Shown here in pieces: positions 26,109-35,061 of a stretch of DNA of 64,000 nt. Every line of letters starts with the position of its first letter. Positions within the stretch are counted from its first letter, which is position 1. The translations under genes were made by a program, and so were the position numbers. The notes under the pieces were generated by a model, which was not told the DNA's origin, did no database searches, and was given only the letters and a program-made list of their open reading frames with translations. Origin of the DNA: JANNNF01 sp963772935 (lineage in GTDB: Bacteria > Pseudomonadota > Alphaproteobacteria > Rhodobacterales > Rhodobacteraceae); NCBI GenBank assembly GCA_963772935.1, contig CAVYZK010000009.1, forward strand, positions 806,001-870,000. Reading direction: 5' to 3'.

Positions 26109-26564
26109 ATGCTGAAAGGGATAGACCGCGCGCTGACGGCTGATGTGCTGCATGTGCTGATGCGGATGGGGCATGGCGATGATCTGCTGATCTGCGATGT
26201 GAACCACCCCGCCGCCAGCATCGCCGCCCACACCACCCACGGTCGGCTGATCGACATGGCGGGCTGCGACATACCGCGTGCCACAGCGGCTATTCTGACG
26301 CTGATGCCGCTGGATACCTTTGTCGATGCCCCCGTCACCCGGATGCAGGTGGTGGGCGACCCGGAGGCTGACATGCCGGTGTTCGGGCGGATGCAGGCGG
26401 TGATCGACCATGCCGAGGGGCGGGCAGTGACGATGCAGGCGGTGGAGCGGTTTGCCTTCTACGCCGCCGCCAAGCAAGCCTTTGCGGTGATCCGCACGGC
26501 GGACCCGGGGCCTTATGGCTGTTTCATCCTGAAAAAGGGTGTCATCAATCTGCCCGACGCCTGA
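26109..26564 (+). CDS. fucU: RbsD/FucU-family sugar mutarotase (copy 2)
   Basis: 151 residues: MLKGIDRALTADVLHVLMRMGHGDDLLICDVNHPA at the start and PYGCFILKKGVINLPDA at the end, the same fold and active-site His/Asp as copy 1. It is placed between the importer and the aldo/keto reductase, so it would equilibrate sugar anomers for C1 oxidation. Retaining one copy in each arm of the regulon suggests different anomer or sugar preference, or simply recent rearrangement. Confidence 0.88.
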   Translation: MLKGIDRALTADVLHVLMRMGHGDDLLICDVNHPAASIAAHTTHGRLIDMAGCDIPRATAAILTLMPLDTFVDAPVTRMQVVGDPEADMPVFGRMQAVIDHAEGRAVTMQAVERFAFYAAAKQAFAVIRTADPGPYGCFILKKGVINLPDA

Positions 26565-26593
26565 TGCGATCAAGCCAAAAGAATGAGGATGTG

Positions 26594-27610
26594 ATGACGC
26601 AAGCAACGCGGCTGTGGAACAAACGCGGGATCAGCTTTACCGAGCTGGGCTTTGGTGCGGCCCCGCTTGGCAACCTGTTCCGCGCTATTTCTGATGCGGA
26701 CGCGCGCGGGATACTGGACCGGGCGTGGGATGCCGGGGTGCGCTATTACGACACCGCCCCGCTATACGGCCTTGGCCTGTCAGAAACCCGGCTGAACCCG
26801 TTTCTGCGCGGCAAGGACCGCGACTCCTATGTGCTGTCGACCAAAATCGGACGGCTGTTCCGGGCTAGTACGCCCGACAAACGCGACGGGCTGGACAAGT
26901 GGTTCGAGGTTCCCTCGCGCAATGAAGTCTATGATTACGGCTATGACGCGGTGATGCGCAGCCTTGAGTTTTCGCTGGAACGGCTCGGGGTTGACCGGAT
27001 CGACATTCTTTATGCCCATGATCTGGATGTGTTCAACCATGGATCACAGGCCGCGCTGCAAGCCCGGCTGGAGGAATTCCTGAACGGCGGCTACCGCGCG
27101 CTGATCGCCTTGCGCGATCAGGGGGTGATACGGGCCTTTGGCGCAGGGGTGAACGAATGGCAGCCCTGCCAATGGCTGCTGGACCGGGGCGACTTTGACA
27201 TTTTCCTTCTGGCCGGGCGCTACACGCTGCTGGAGCAGGACAGCCTTGCGTTCATGAATGCCGCCCACGCCAAGGGGGTGGGGGTGGTGATCGGCGGGCC
27301 CTATAATTCAGGCGTGTTGGCCACCGGGCCGCGCCCGGGGGCGATGTATAATTACGATCCGGCCCCTGACTGGGTGCTGGCAAAGGTCGCGCAGTTGCAG
27401 GCGGTCTGTGCGGCGCATGGCGTGAGGCTGGTGGATGCAGCCTACCGCTTTCCGCTGCTGCACCCCGCCGTCGTGTCGGTGATCCCCGGCGGGCAAGGCG
27501 TGATGGAAATGGAGAGCAACGTCGCCGCCGCCAATGCCGTAGTGCCGGGCGCGCTGTGGGCAGAATTGCAGGCCAAGGGACTGATCCATCCTGACGCGCC
27601 GGTGACCTGA
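26594..27610 (+). CDS. Aldo/keto reductase, L-fucose / D-threo-aldose 1-dehydrogenase-like
   Basis: 338 residues from ATG 26594, chosen because GAGG lies eight bases upstream; the ATG at 26564 would add ten residues overlapping fucU. The catalytic tetrad is visible as Asp/Tyr in RYYDTAPLYGLGLSE, Lys in VLSTKIGR and His in ILYAHDLDV. VSVIPGGQGVMEME near the C-terminus is typical of the fucose/threo-aldose dehydrogenase branch. It would oxidise L-fucose to the 1,5-lactone with NAD(P)+, feeding fuconate dehydratase at 18317-19603 after lactone hydrolysis. Confidence 0.85.
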   Translation: MTQATRLWNKRGISFTELGFGAAPLGNLFRAISDADARGILDRAWDAGVRYYDTAPLYGLGLSETRLNPFLRGKDRDSYVLSTKIGRLFRASTPDKRDGLDKWFEVPSRNEVYDYGYDAVMRSLEFSLERLGVDRIDILYAHDLDVFNHGSQAALQARLEEFLNGGYRALIALRDQGVIRAFGAGVNEWQPCQWLLDRGDFDIFLLAGRYTLLEQDSLAFMNAAHAKGVGVVIGGPYNSGVLATGPRPGAMYNYDPAPDWVLAKVAQLQAVCAAHGVRLVDAAYRFPLLHPAVVSVIPGGQGVMEMESNVAAANAVVPGALWAELQAKGLIHPDAPVT

Positions 27611-27817
27611 ACGGCCCGCAGACTGGATATTTAGGCCAAGATAAAGGCTAAAGCGGGATGACCCTTCATTGTACCTGCCCGGCTTTCAACCATCGCGACG
27701 AAAGGGCAATGCCCGCCCGAGGGGGCGGTCCCCTGTCGGGCAATGGGGCACTGCCCGGCGCGCGCAGCACTTGATGTCCGGGCAGAAGAACAAGGTTCAG
27801 CAAAATATCATTCCGCT

Positions 27818-28549
27818 TCAGTCCGGGTCGAACAGGTCGGGGCGGTCACGCTCCAGCGGTTCCAGATAGGTCAAAAGCTGGCTCAGATGCGCCTTGACCG
27901 CAGCCCGCGCCGCCACCGGGTCGCGGGCCTCCAGCGCCGCCAGAATGTCGCGGTGTTCGGCCAGCGTTGCCGCCACCCTGCCCGGCACCGGCAGGATCAA
28001 CTGCCGCGCGCGGTGGACATGCAGCCACGCCGTCTGCGACACCTGCGCCAGCTTGCGAAAGCCGCTGAACGACAGCAGCAATTCGTGCATTTCAGCATCC
28101 ATCGCATAAAAGCCCGGAATATCGCCATCGGCCAGCAGGGCCGTCTGCACCGTCAGATTGCGACGCAGCAGGGTCAGCTGGTCGGGCGTGATGTCGGTCG
28201 CCACCCGTTCAATCGCGGCCAGTTCAATCGCCTCGCGCAGGAATGCGCCTTCGCGAATCTCCTCCATCGAAAAGCGCGCAACGAAGGTGCCCGCCTGCGG
28301 GATCACGTCAACCAGCCCTTCCCCGGCCAGCCGCGCCACGGCATCGGCGACCGGGCTGCGCGACACGCCGAGGGCGGCACAAATCTCGGGTTTGCGCAAA
28401 ATCTCTCCGGGCCGATAGCCAAGCGACAGGATCGCATGACGCAGCGTCTGATAGACCCGCTGGCCCAAGGATCCGTCAAAACGATCAAGCGGCAACAGGC
28501 GGGATGCGCCACTGTCCTCTTGTAGTGCAGGTTCGGCTGATTGTAACAT
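27818..28549 (-). CDS. GntR-family (FadR/FCD type) transcriptional regulator of the fucose regulon
   Basis: 243 residues. The N-terminal winged HTH (LGQRVYQTLRHAILSLGYRPGEIL, then ICAALGVSRSPVADAVARLAGEGLV) is followed by an all-helical FCD ligand domain (FLREAIELAAIERVA, MDAEMHELLLSF, EHRDILAALEARDPVAARAAVKAHL) with the usual Asp and His metal positions. The only good start, ATG 28549, is one base from the palindromic operator. The operator therefore occupies the place of the ribosome-binding site; no Shine-Dalgarno sequence is visible and the message may be leaderless. Autorepression and control of both fucose arms are inferred from the shared palindrome. Confidence 0.85.
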   Translation of the reverse strand: MLQSAEPALQEDSGASRLLPLDRFDGSLGQRVYQTLRHAILSLGYRPGEILRKPEICAALGVSRSPVADAVARLAGEGLVDVIPQAGTFVARFSMEEIREGAFLREAIELAAIERVATDITPDQLTLLRRNLTVQTALLADGDIPGFYAMDAEMHELLLSFSGFRKLAQVSQTAWLHVHRARQLILPVPGRVAATLAEHRDILAALEARDPVAARAAVKAHLSQLLTYLEPLERDRPDLFDPD

Positions 28550-28550
28550 G

Positions 28551-28562
28551 CTAACATGTTAG
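28551..28562 (+). promoter_or_regulatory. Palindromic operator CTAACATGTTAG, copy 2
   Basis: This is an exact copy of the 22152-22163 palindrome, sitting between the divergent GntR and UxaA-family genes. An extra half-site TAACATG (28544-28550) directly abuts it. It overlaps the translation start region of the GntR gene. Confidence 0.75.
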
Positions 28563-28611
28563 AGATCAGCCTGCCCCTGTCAAGGCAGGCCGCGCCTTGA
28601 AAGGGACACGC

Positions 28612-30117
28612 ATGGCAGAGGGCATCATCCGCCTCCACCCGAGCGATTCTGTTGTTATTGCGCTGTCGGACCTGCGGGCGGGGGCGCAACCGGTTGGGCT
28701 GGACGTGGCCCTGCCCGGCGCAGTGCCGCGCGGCCACAAGATCGCGGCGGCCCCGATTGCCAAGGGGACGCCCGTGATCCGCTATGGGCAGATCATCGGT
28801 CAGGCGACGGTGGATATCGCGGCGGGGGCGCATATCCACAGTCACAATCTGGGGATGGGGCCGCATACGGCGGATTATGCCATCGGGTCGGAAAGTCGCG
28901 CCCTGCCCCCGCTGCCCGCCCGTACCTTCATGGGCTACGCGCGGCCCGACGGGTCGGTCGGCACCCGGAACTATCTGGGGATTCTGACCTCGGTGAACTG
29001 CTCCGGTTCCGTCGCCCGCTTCATCGCCGAGGCGGCAGAGCGTGATCCGACCATCATGGACGGCATCGACGGCGTGGTGCCGATTGTGCACGGCACCGGT
29101 TGCGGCATGTCGGGGGTGAATGAGGGCTACGACACCCTGATGCGCACCCTGAAAGGCTACGCGCGCAACGCCAATTTTGGCGGTATCCTGCTGGTGGGTC
29201 TGGGGTGTGAGGTGATGCAGGTGCCCGACCTTGTGGGTCAGGGCCGCCTGCGGCCCGATGGCAATTTCCGCTACATGACCATTCAGCAAACGGGGGGCAC
29301 GCGCGCAACCATCGAGGCGGGTCTGCGGGTTTTGCGCGACATGGCGGTGGTGGCGCGACAGGTGGTGCGCACGCCTGCCCCGGTGTCGAAATTGATCGTG
29401 GGCCTGCAATGCGGCGGGTCGGATGGCTATTCCGGCATCACCGCCAACCCGGCCTTGGGGGCGGCGTCCGATATGCTGGTGCAGATGGGCGGCACGACGA
29501 TCCTGTCGGAAACGCCCGAGATTTACGGGGCCGAACATCTGCTGACCCGACGCGCAGTATCGGCAGAGGTGGGTGAGCGGCTGATCGAGCGTATCCGCTG
29601 GTGGGAAGAATACACCGCTCGCAACGGCGGCGAGATGGACAACAACCCCTCACCGGGGAACAAGAAAGGTGGTCTTACCACCATCCTTGAAAAGTCTTTG
29701 GGGGCAGTTGCCAAAGGCGGCACGGCCCCGCTGTCCGGCGTCTACAAATTTGCCGAACCCATCCTGACCCCCGGTTTTGTATACATGGACAGCCCCGGTT
29801 ATGACCCTTGCTCGGTCACCGGACAGATCGCATCCGGTGCCACGATGATCGTGTTCACCACGGGCCGCGGGTCGGTGTCGGGCTACAAACCCAGCCCCTG
29901 CATCAAGCTGGCCACCAACAGCGAGATGTACGCCCGCATGGCCGAGGATATGGACGTGAACTGCGGCGACATTATTGACGGGGTGAGCATCGCCGCGAAA
30001 GGTGCTGAAATCCTTGATAAAATCATCGAGGTTGCCTCAGGCGGGCAAAGCCTGTCCGAGGCCTTGGGGTTTGGTGGGGCGGAGTTTGTGCCTTGGCAGA
30101 TTGGTGCTGTGATGTAA
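28612..30117 (+). CDS. UxaA-family sugar-acid dehydratase (altronate dehydratase-like, SAF domain plus catalytic domain)
   Basis: 501 residues from ATG 28612. Residues about 5-90 form the SAF domain; the catalytic domain starts at GYARPDGSVGTRNYLGIL and contains HGTGCGMSG, LLVGLGCEVMQ and LQCGGSDGYSGITANPALG, with the Cys/His residues used for Fe binding. Family members dehydrate altronate or galactarate. In this regulon the real substrate may be another deoxy- or aldonic acid. It is controlled from the operator shared with the GntR gene and ends convergent with the aryl-CoA ligase gene. Confidence 0.82.
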   Translation: MAEGIIRLHPSDSVVIALSDLRAGAQPVGLDVALPGAVPRGHKIAAAPIAKGTPVIRYGQIIGQATVDIAAGAHIHSHNLGMGPHTADYAIGSESRALPPLPARTFMGYARPDGSVGTRNYLGILTSVNCSGSVARFIAEAAERDPTIMDGIDGVVPIVHGTGCGMSGVNEGYDTLMRTLKGYARNANFGGILLVGLGCEVMQVPDLVGQGRLRPDGNFRYMTIQQTGGTRATIEAGLRVLRDMAVVARQVVRTPAPVSKLIVGLQCGGSDGYSGITANPALGAASDMLVQMGGTTILSETPEIYGAEHLLTRRAVSAEVGERLIERIRWWEEYTARNGGEMDNNPSPGNKKGGLTTILEKSLGAVAKGGTAPLSGVYKFAEPILTPGFVYMDSPGYDPCSVTGQIASGATMIVFTTGRGSVSGYKPSPCIKLATNSEMYARMAEDMDVNCGDIIDGVSIAAKGAEILDKIIEVASGGQSLSEALGFGGAEFVPWQIGAVM

Positions 30118-30124
30118 GGGCGGA

Positions 30125-30142
30125 TTGGGGGCCAGCCCCCAA
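30125..30142. terminator. Hairpin between convergent gene ends
   Basis: A 7-bp perfect stem TTGGGGG/CCCCCAA with a 4-base loop lies between the UxaA-family stop and the ligase stop. It is followed by ACCCCCGGGATACTAG, a relative of the window's intergenic repeat core. It could serve both directions, but neither side has a T-tract. Confidence 0.4.
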
Positions 30143-30171
30143 ACCCCCGGGATACTAGTAGACAGAAAATA

Positions 30172-31784
30172 TCAGGAGGGGCGCAGGCGGAAGCGTTGGA
30201 TTTTGCCGGTTTGGGTTTTGGGCAGGGCGTCGGTGAACAAGACGGATCGGGGGTACTTGTAGGGCGCGATCACCGATTTGACGTGATCCTGCAAGGACTT
30301 GACCATCGCGGCATCCCCCGTCTGACCGGGGCCAAGCACCACATGCGCCTGCACGATCTGCCCCCGCTCCGCATCCGCCACTCCGATTACCGCACATTCG
30401 GCAACGGCGGGGTGCGACAGCAGCGCGGCCTCCACCTCTGGCCCGGCAATGTTGTAGCCAGCCGAGATGATCATGTCATCCGACCGGGCGGCAAAGTGAA
30501 AACGGCCCGCCTCATCCTGCCAGAAACTGTCGCCGGTCAGGTTCCAGCCATTCTGCACATACTTGCCCTGCCGCGCATCGGCCATGTAGCGACAGCCGGT
30601 CGGCCCCCGCACCGCCAGCCGACCGACCTCGCCGCGCGGCAGTTCCGCGCCCGTATCGTCCACGATCCGCGCCTCGTACCCTGTTACCGGACGACCGGTG
30701 CAGGCCGGGGCATGGTCATCGAAGCGGTTCGACAGAAAGATATGCAGCATCTCGGTCGCGCCAATGCCGTCCAGCATCGGCTTGCCAGTCTTGGCGATCC
30801 ACTCCTCATAGACCGGGGCGGGCAGCGTCTCCCCCGCAGATACCGCCGCGCGCAGGGAACTGAGGTCCGCGCCCTCCTCCATCGCCTTTAACATCACCCG
30901 GTAAGCCGTTGGGGCGGTGAAACAAATCGTCGCATTATGGTCCTGGATAATCTGGATCATATTCGGTGGGCTCGCCTGTTCCAGCAATGCCGCCGCCGCG
31001 CCAAAGCGCAGGGGGAACACGGCAAGACCGCCCAGACCAAAGGTAAAGGCCAACGGGGGCGAGCCTACGAACACATCGTCGGGCGTCACCCCCAACACCT
31101 CTGCCGCATAGCCATCGGCGATGATCAGCAGGTCGCGGTGAAAGTGCATCGTGGCCTTCGGCTCTCCGGTCGTGCCCGAGGTAAAGCCGAGAAGCGCCAC
31201 ATCATCGCGGCCGGTCGGAGGTGCGGTAAAGCGCACCGATTTGCGCAAGGCGATGCGGTCAAGTTCGGCGTCATGATTGGCGGTGCCGTCAAAGCCGACC
31301 ACGGTTTTCAGGAACGCAGACCCCTTCTGGCAGGTGATCATATCCTCCATCAACCGCGTATCGCACAGGGCGAGCGACACTTCGGCCTTGTCCACTATCG
31401 CCGTCAATTCCCCCGCCCGCAGCATCGGCATGGTGTTCACCACCACCGCCCCCGCCTTGGTCGCGCCCAACCACGCGGCCACCATCGCCGGATTGTTGGC
31501 AGACCGGATCAGCACACGATTTCCGGGCTTTACACCGTAATCTTCAACCAATGCATGAGCAATGCGGTTGGTCCAGTCGGTCAGTTCCTTGTAGGTCCGG
31601 CTGCGGCCATTGCCGATAAGGGCGGTATGATCGCCAAACCCTTTTTCCACCATCTTATCCGTCAGTTCCACGGCGACGTTCAACCAATCGGGATAGTCGA
31701 ACACGGGCAGGATATCAGGCCAATCCGCGCCGCTGGCAGACGGTCGCGGGTGAAGGTGTCGCTATGCCCGGACGGCCCCAACAT
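30172..31784 (-). CDS. abmG: 2-aminobenzoate (anthranilate)-CoA ligase-like AMP-forming synthetase, one frameshift
   Basis: About 537 residues after correction. Adenylation motifs are GFTSGTTGEPKATMHFHRD, DGIGATEMLHIFLSN, the Asp of NLTGDSFWQDE, the hinge SDDMIISAGYNIAG and the catalytic Lys in PKTQTGKIQRF. It groups by motif with benzoate/2-aminobenzoate-CoA ligases. A missing base near 31733 separates the first ~17 residues (start ATG 31784, overlapping the RidA stop) from the rest (DWPDILPVFDYPDWLN). It activates anthranilate as the first step of the aminobenzoyl-CoA pathway encoded by the rest of this operon. Confidence 0.85.
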
Positions 31785-32192
31785 CACACACCCTCCGGGA
31801 TCACGGCGGTGGCCTCGATCTCGACCAGCGCCCGGTCCTCGACCAGGGCCACCACCTGCACCAAAGCCATCGCCGGATAATGCCGTCCGATGGTCGCCTT
31901 ATACGCCGCCCCGACCGCTTTCAGACTGCCCAGATAGGCCGCTTTATCCGTCACATACCACGTCAGCCGCACGATATGGTCAGGCCGCGCCCCGGCTTCG
32001 GCCAGCACATCGACGATGTTTTGCAGGGCCTGTGCCACCTGCCCCGCGAACTCGTCCGTCTCAAAAACTCTGATCGCCATTCCAGCCGACCATGCCGCCG
32101 GTGAACACCATCCGGCCCGTCGCCGCGACGCCGTTGGAATAGCCGATGGCGGGTTTCCAGCTGCGCGGGTGCAGCATCTGATGCGGGGTCAT
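31784..32192 (-). CDS. RidA/YjgF-family protein, one frameshift
   Basis: About 135 residues after correction. The N-terminal part is PRSWKPAIGYSNGVAATGRMVFTGGMVGWNGDQ, and an extra T in a run of five near 32066 causes the shift. The second part has ALQNIVDVLAEAGARPDHIVRLTWYV and the Glu-rich RALVEIEATAVI ending. RidA proteins hydrolyse reactive enamines/imines. In the aminobenzoyl-CoA pathway an enamine-type ring intermediate is expected, so a housekeeping or catalytic role in deamination is plausible. It overlaps both neighbours (ATGA upstream, TGATG downstream). Confidence 0.85.
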
Positions 32193-32594
32193 AGGGCCTC
32201 CATAAATGTGGTGATCGCGGTGCGCAGAGGGGCAGGCCAAGGTTGCGGACGCCCGCCATCGACCCAGACCAGAACCAGATCGGCGGTCAGGCGATGTTCC
32301 GCGCCAGAGTGCGCCTGAAGCTGAAACCGGATAGAACTGCCACCCAACCGCTCCACCGTCAGCCGCCAGTCCAGACGGTCGCCAAGGCGGGAGGGCAGCA
32401 GGAAATTCACCTCCAGCTTGGCGGTCGGCACGCCTTGGCCTGCGGCCATCATGGCGGCATAGGAGTGCGCCCGCCACCTCGGCAAAGAAGTTCTCGACGA
32501 CCGAATTGGTCATCTCGAAATAGCGCGGGTAGAACACGATCCCGGCGGGATCGCAGTGGTTGAACTCAACGGGGATGGTGCGGTGATAGATCAT
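32189..32594 (-). CDS. Acyl-CoA thioesterase, 4-hydroxybenzoyl-CoA thioesterase-like hot-dog fold, one frameshift
   Basis: About 134 residues after correction. The N-terminal active-site motif VEFNHCDPAGIVFYPRYFEMTN (Asp of the DPAGIVFYPRY signature) is characteristic. After an extra base near 32468 the frame continues SYAAMMAAGQGVPTAKLEVNFLLPSRLGD. It probably releases CoA from aromatic or ring-opened intermediates to prevent CoA trapping. The ATG overlaps the acyl-CoA dehydrogenase stop and its own stop overlaps ridA (both ATGA). Confidence 0.85.
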
Positions 32595-33721
32595 AGGATG
32601 CTCCGCGCGATGACGACGCGTTGGACGTCGGACGCGCCTTCGTAGATGCGCAAGGCCCTGATTTCGCGGTATAACCGTTCGACCACGGCCCCTGACCGGA
32701 CTCCTTCGCCGCCATGCAGTTGCACGGCCATATCTATCACCTCTTGGGCAGCCTCGGTGGCGTAGAGTTTTGCCATCGCAGCCTCGCGCGACACCCGCGC
32801 CGCCCCCTGATCCTTGGTCCAGGCGGCGCGGTAGATCAGCAAGGCGGCGGCATCAATCTTCAGCGCCATATCAGCCAGATGCCCCTGCACCATCTGCAAA
32901 CTGGCCAAGGGTTCCCCTTGAATCCGCCGCGCCTGCACCCGCGCCAAAGCCTCATCCAGCGCGCGGCGGGCAAAGCCCAAGGCCGCCGCCCCGACGGTGG
33001 ACCGGAACACATCCAGCACCGACATGGCGACCTTGAAGCCGTCGCCCGCAGCCCCGATCAGGGCCGCTTCGGGCAGGGTCACATCGCGCAGGGCCAGACG
33101 CGCCAAAGGGTGGGGGGCGATCACCTGCAAGCGTTCCTCCACCGTCAGACCGGGCGTATCGGCGGGCATCAGGAACGCCGACAGGCCCCGCGCGCCGGGG
33201 GCCTCGCCGGTGCGGGCGAAGACGACATAGATGTCGGCAATGCCACCGTTGGAAATCCAGGTCTTCTCACCGTTCAGCACCCAAGAGCCGCCCTGTCGCA
33301 CCGCCGTGGTCGCCGTCGCCGCCACGTCTGACCCGGACGCCGGTTCAGTCAGCGCGAAGGCCGCAATCGCCGTTCCTGCCCGCGTCCGGGTCAGCCAGTC
33401 GCGCTGCGAGGGCGTGCCGAACAAGGACACCGCCCCCATCCCAAGCCCTTGCATCGCAAAGGCAAAATCCGCCAAGCCATCATGCCGCGCCAAGGTTTCG
33501 CGGATCAGGCACAGGGTGCGTACATCTAGCCGTTCGCCCGCCCCCGCCCCGGAATGGTGCAGCCAGCCTCCGTCCCCCAAGGACGCGACCAGACCCCGGC
33601 AGGCGGCATCGGTATCACCATGATCAACGTGCAGGCCTGCGCACCATGCCTCCAGCCCCTCGGCCAAGGTGCGGTGGTGGTCATCGAAAAATGGCCAGTG
33701 CAGGAAACTCGTGTCGCTCAT
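32591..33721 (-). CDS. Acyl-CoA dehydrogenase
   Basis: 376 residues. FAD/substrate motifs are AFALTEPASGSDVAATAT, GEKTWISNGGIADIYVVFART and QLHGGEGVRSGAVVERLYREIRALRIYEGASDVQRVVIARSI. The catalytic Glu is expected within YEGASDV, as in the short-chain dehydrogenases. Within this operon it would dehydrogenate a cyclohexane-carboxyl-CoA type intermediate after ring reduction. A ~97-base gap holding a repeat element separates it from the enoyl-CoA hydratase upstream; downstream it is coupled to the thioesterase. Confidence 0.92.
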   Translation of the reverse strand: MSDTSFLHWPFFDDHHRTLAEGLEAWCAGLHVDHGDTDAACRGLVASLGDGGWLHHSGAGAGERLDVRTLCLIRETLARHDGLADFAFAMQGLGMGAVSLFGTPSQRDWLTRTRAGTAIAAFALTEPASGSDVAATATTAVRQGGSWVLNGEKTWISNGGIADIYVVFARTGEAPGARGLSAFLMPADTPGLTVEERLQVIAPHPLARLALRDVTLPEAALIGAAGDGFKVAMSVLDVFRSTVGAAALGFARRALDEALARVQARRIQGEPLASLQMVQGHLADMALKIDAAALLIYRAAWTKDQGAARVSREAAMAKLYATEAAQEVIDMAVQLHGGEGVRSGAVVERLYREIRALRIYEGASDVQRVVIARSIL

Positions 33722-33724
33722 GCT

Positions 33725-33808
33725 ATTTTCTGTCCCTAAATATCCCGGGGGTAGTCAATCGGTTGCGCCATCGGTTCAAGAAACCGATTGGCTGGGGGGC
33801 TGGCCCCC
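33725..33808 (+). repeat. Long intergenic repeat, copy A
   Basis: About 75 bases are shared at high identity with 40066-40138. They run from ATTTTCTGTCC through AATATCCCGGG to CGCCATCGGTTCAAG and ACCGATTGGCTGGGGG. Inside, ATCGGTT/AACCGAT (33770-33776 and 33782-33788) makes a 7-bp hairpin whose loop is CAAGA here and CAAGT in the other copy. It lies between two operon genes and may fold as an RNA element. Confidence 0.7.
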
Positions 33809-33817
33809 GATCCGCGC

Positions 33818-34630
33818 TCAGTTCCCCTGAAACACCGGTTGTTCCTTGGCCACAAACGCCCGGTACGCACGCTCGAAATCAGCCGTCTGCATACAGATCG
33901 CCTGCGCCTGTGCTTCTGCCTCGATCGCCTGATCCAGCCCCATCGTCCACTCCTGCGCCAGTTGCACCTTGGTCATGCCATGCGCAAAGGTCGGGCCAGC
34001 AGCCAGCCGTCCGGCCAGTGCCATCGCCTCGGCCTCCAGCGCGTCCGCGCTATGCAGCGCGTTCCAGAAACCCCAGTTCAGCCCCTCCTCCGCCCGCATC
34101 ACCCGGCCCGTATACAGCAGTTCCGCCGCCCGCCCCTGCCCGATGATGCGCGGCAGCATCGCACAGGCCCCCATATCGCAGCCAGCTAATCCCACGCGGG
34201 TGAACAGGAAGGCGCATTTCGCCTGCGGAGTTGCCAGCCGCAAGTCTGCCGCCATGGCAATAATCGCGCCCGCCCCGACAGCGATGCCGTCTACGGCGGC
34301 AATCACCGGCTTGCCGCAACCGATGATCGCCTTGACCAGATCGCCGGTCATCCGGGTGAACGCGAGCAGGTCTTTCATCGGCAAACCGATCAAAGGCCCA
34401 ATGATATCATGCACATCGCCGCCAGAGCAGAAGTTGCCGCCGTTTGACGCAAACACCACCACATCCACATCGCTCGCGTCGCGCAGGGCGCGGAAGGTGT
34501 CGCGCAGTTCCGCGTAAGAGTCGAACGTCAGCGGGTTCTTGCGGTCTGGCCGGTTCAGGCGGATCACGGCGATCCGGTCTGCCACGGTCATCAGAAAATG
34601 CTGCGGCACAAAGCCTGCCATTGCCGTCAT
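33818..34630 (-). CDS. Enoyl-CoA hydratase/isomerase family protein
   Basis: 270 residues. Crotonase oxyanion-hole motifs are FASNGGNFCSGGDVHDI and DGIAVGAGAIIAMAADLRLA, with the catalytic-Glu region FTRVGLAGCDMGACAMLPRIIGQGRAAEL. It probably hydrates, or opens the ring of, a CoA-bound intermediate in the aminobenzoyl-CoA pathway. Its start overlaps the MarR-gene stop (ATGA). It ends before the repeat that separates the operon into two blocks. Confidence 0.9.
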   Translation of the reverse strand: MTAMAGFVPQHFLMTVADRIAVIRLNRPDRKNPLTFDSYAELRDTFRALRDASDVDVVVFASNGGNFCSGGDVHDIIGPLIGLPMKDLLAFTRMTGDLVKAIIGCGKPVIAAVDGIAVGAGAIIAMAADLRLATPQAKCAFLFTRVGLAGCDMGACAMLPRIIGQGRAAELLYTGRVMRAEEGLNWGFWNALHSADALEAEAMALAGRLAAGPTFAHGMTKVQLAQEWTMGLDQAIEAEAQAQAICMQTADFERAYRAFVAKEQPVFQGN

Positions 34631-35061
34631 GTCCGGCCTCCCATGCGTTTCAGAATCTCGGTCAGCGTGTCGAGGTCGGTCTCGGACACCGTGCCGAACA
34701 GCTTGCCCACCTCGGCCTCGTGCCCCGCCGCCAGCCCTTCGAACTGGGCAAAGCCTTCGGGCGTCAGGGCCACAAACACCGTGCGCCGGTCGGCCTCGGA
34801 TTGGGTGCGCAGCACCAGACCATCCTTTTCCAGCCGGTCCACCACGGTCGTCGCATTGCCGTTGGACACCAGCAGCATCCGGGAAAGCTCGGACATCGTC
34901 ACGCCGTCGCGGCGGCGGTAGAGGGCGGCCATCACGTCAAAGCGCGGCAAGGTGGTGTCGTGCTGGACGCGCAGGTGTTCGCGCAGGTGGCTTTCAGCCG
35001 CGCGGGTGACGCCGAGCAGCCTGATCCACATCTTCAACCGGCGCTTGGACAGATCGCTCAT
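34627..35061 (-). CDS. MarR-family regulator of the aminobenzoyl-CoA operon
   Basis: 144 residues from ATG 35061. The winged-helix core is LPRFDVMAALYRRRDGVTMSELSRMLLVSNGNATTVVDRLEKDGLV, followed by the wing RTQSEADRRTVFVALTPEG. MarR proteins in aromatic-CoA clusters usually respond to the aryl-CoA thioester. It is embedded in the operon, coupled on both sides by ATGA overlaps. The 10-bp inverted repeat at 38113-38144 in the divergent promoter is the best candidate target. Confidence 0.88.
   Translation of the reverse strand: MSDLSKRRLKMWIRLLGVTRAAESHLREHLRVQHDTTLPRFDVMAALYRRRDGVTMSELSRMLLVSNGNATTVVDRLEKDGLVLRTQSEADRRTVFVALTPEGFAQFEGLAAGHEAEVGKLFGTVSETDLDTLTEILKRMGGRT

Noticed and set aside
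27611..27817. Possible RNA gene in the GC-rich gap between the aldo/keto reductase and GntR genes
   Set aside because: Several short GC stems are present, but no tRNA cloverleaf or known riboswitch core. It holds only a degenerate GGATATTT repeat and no coding frame.
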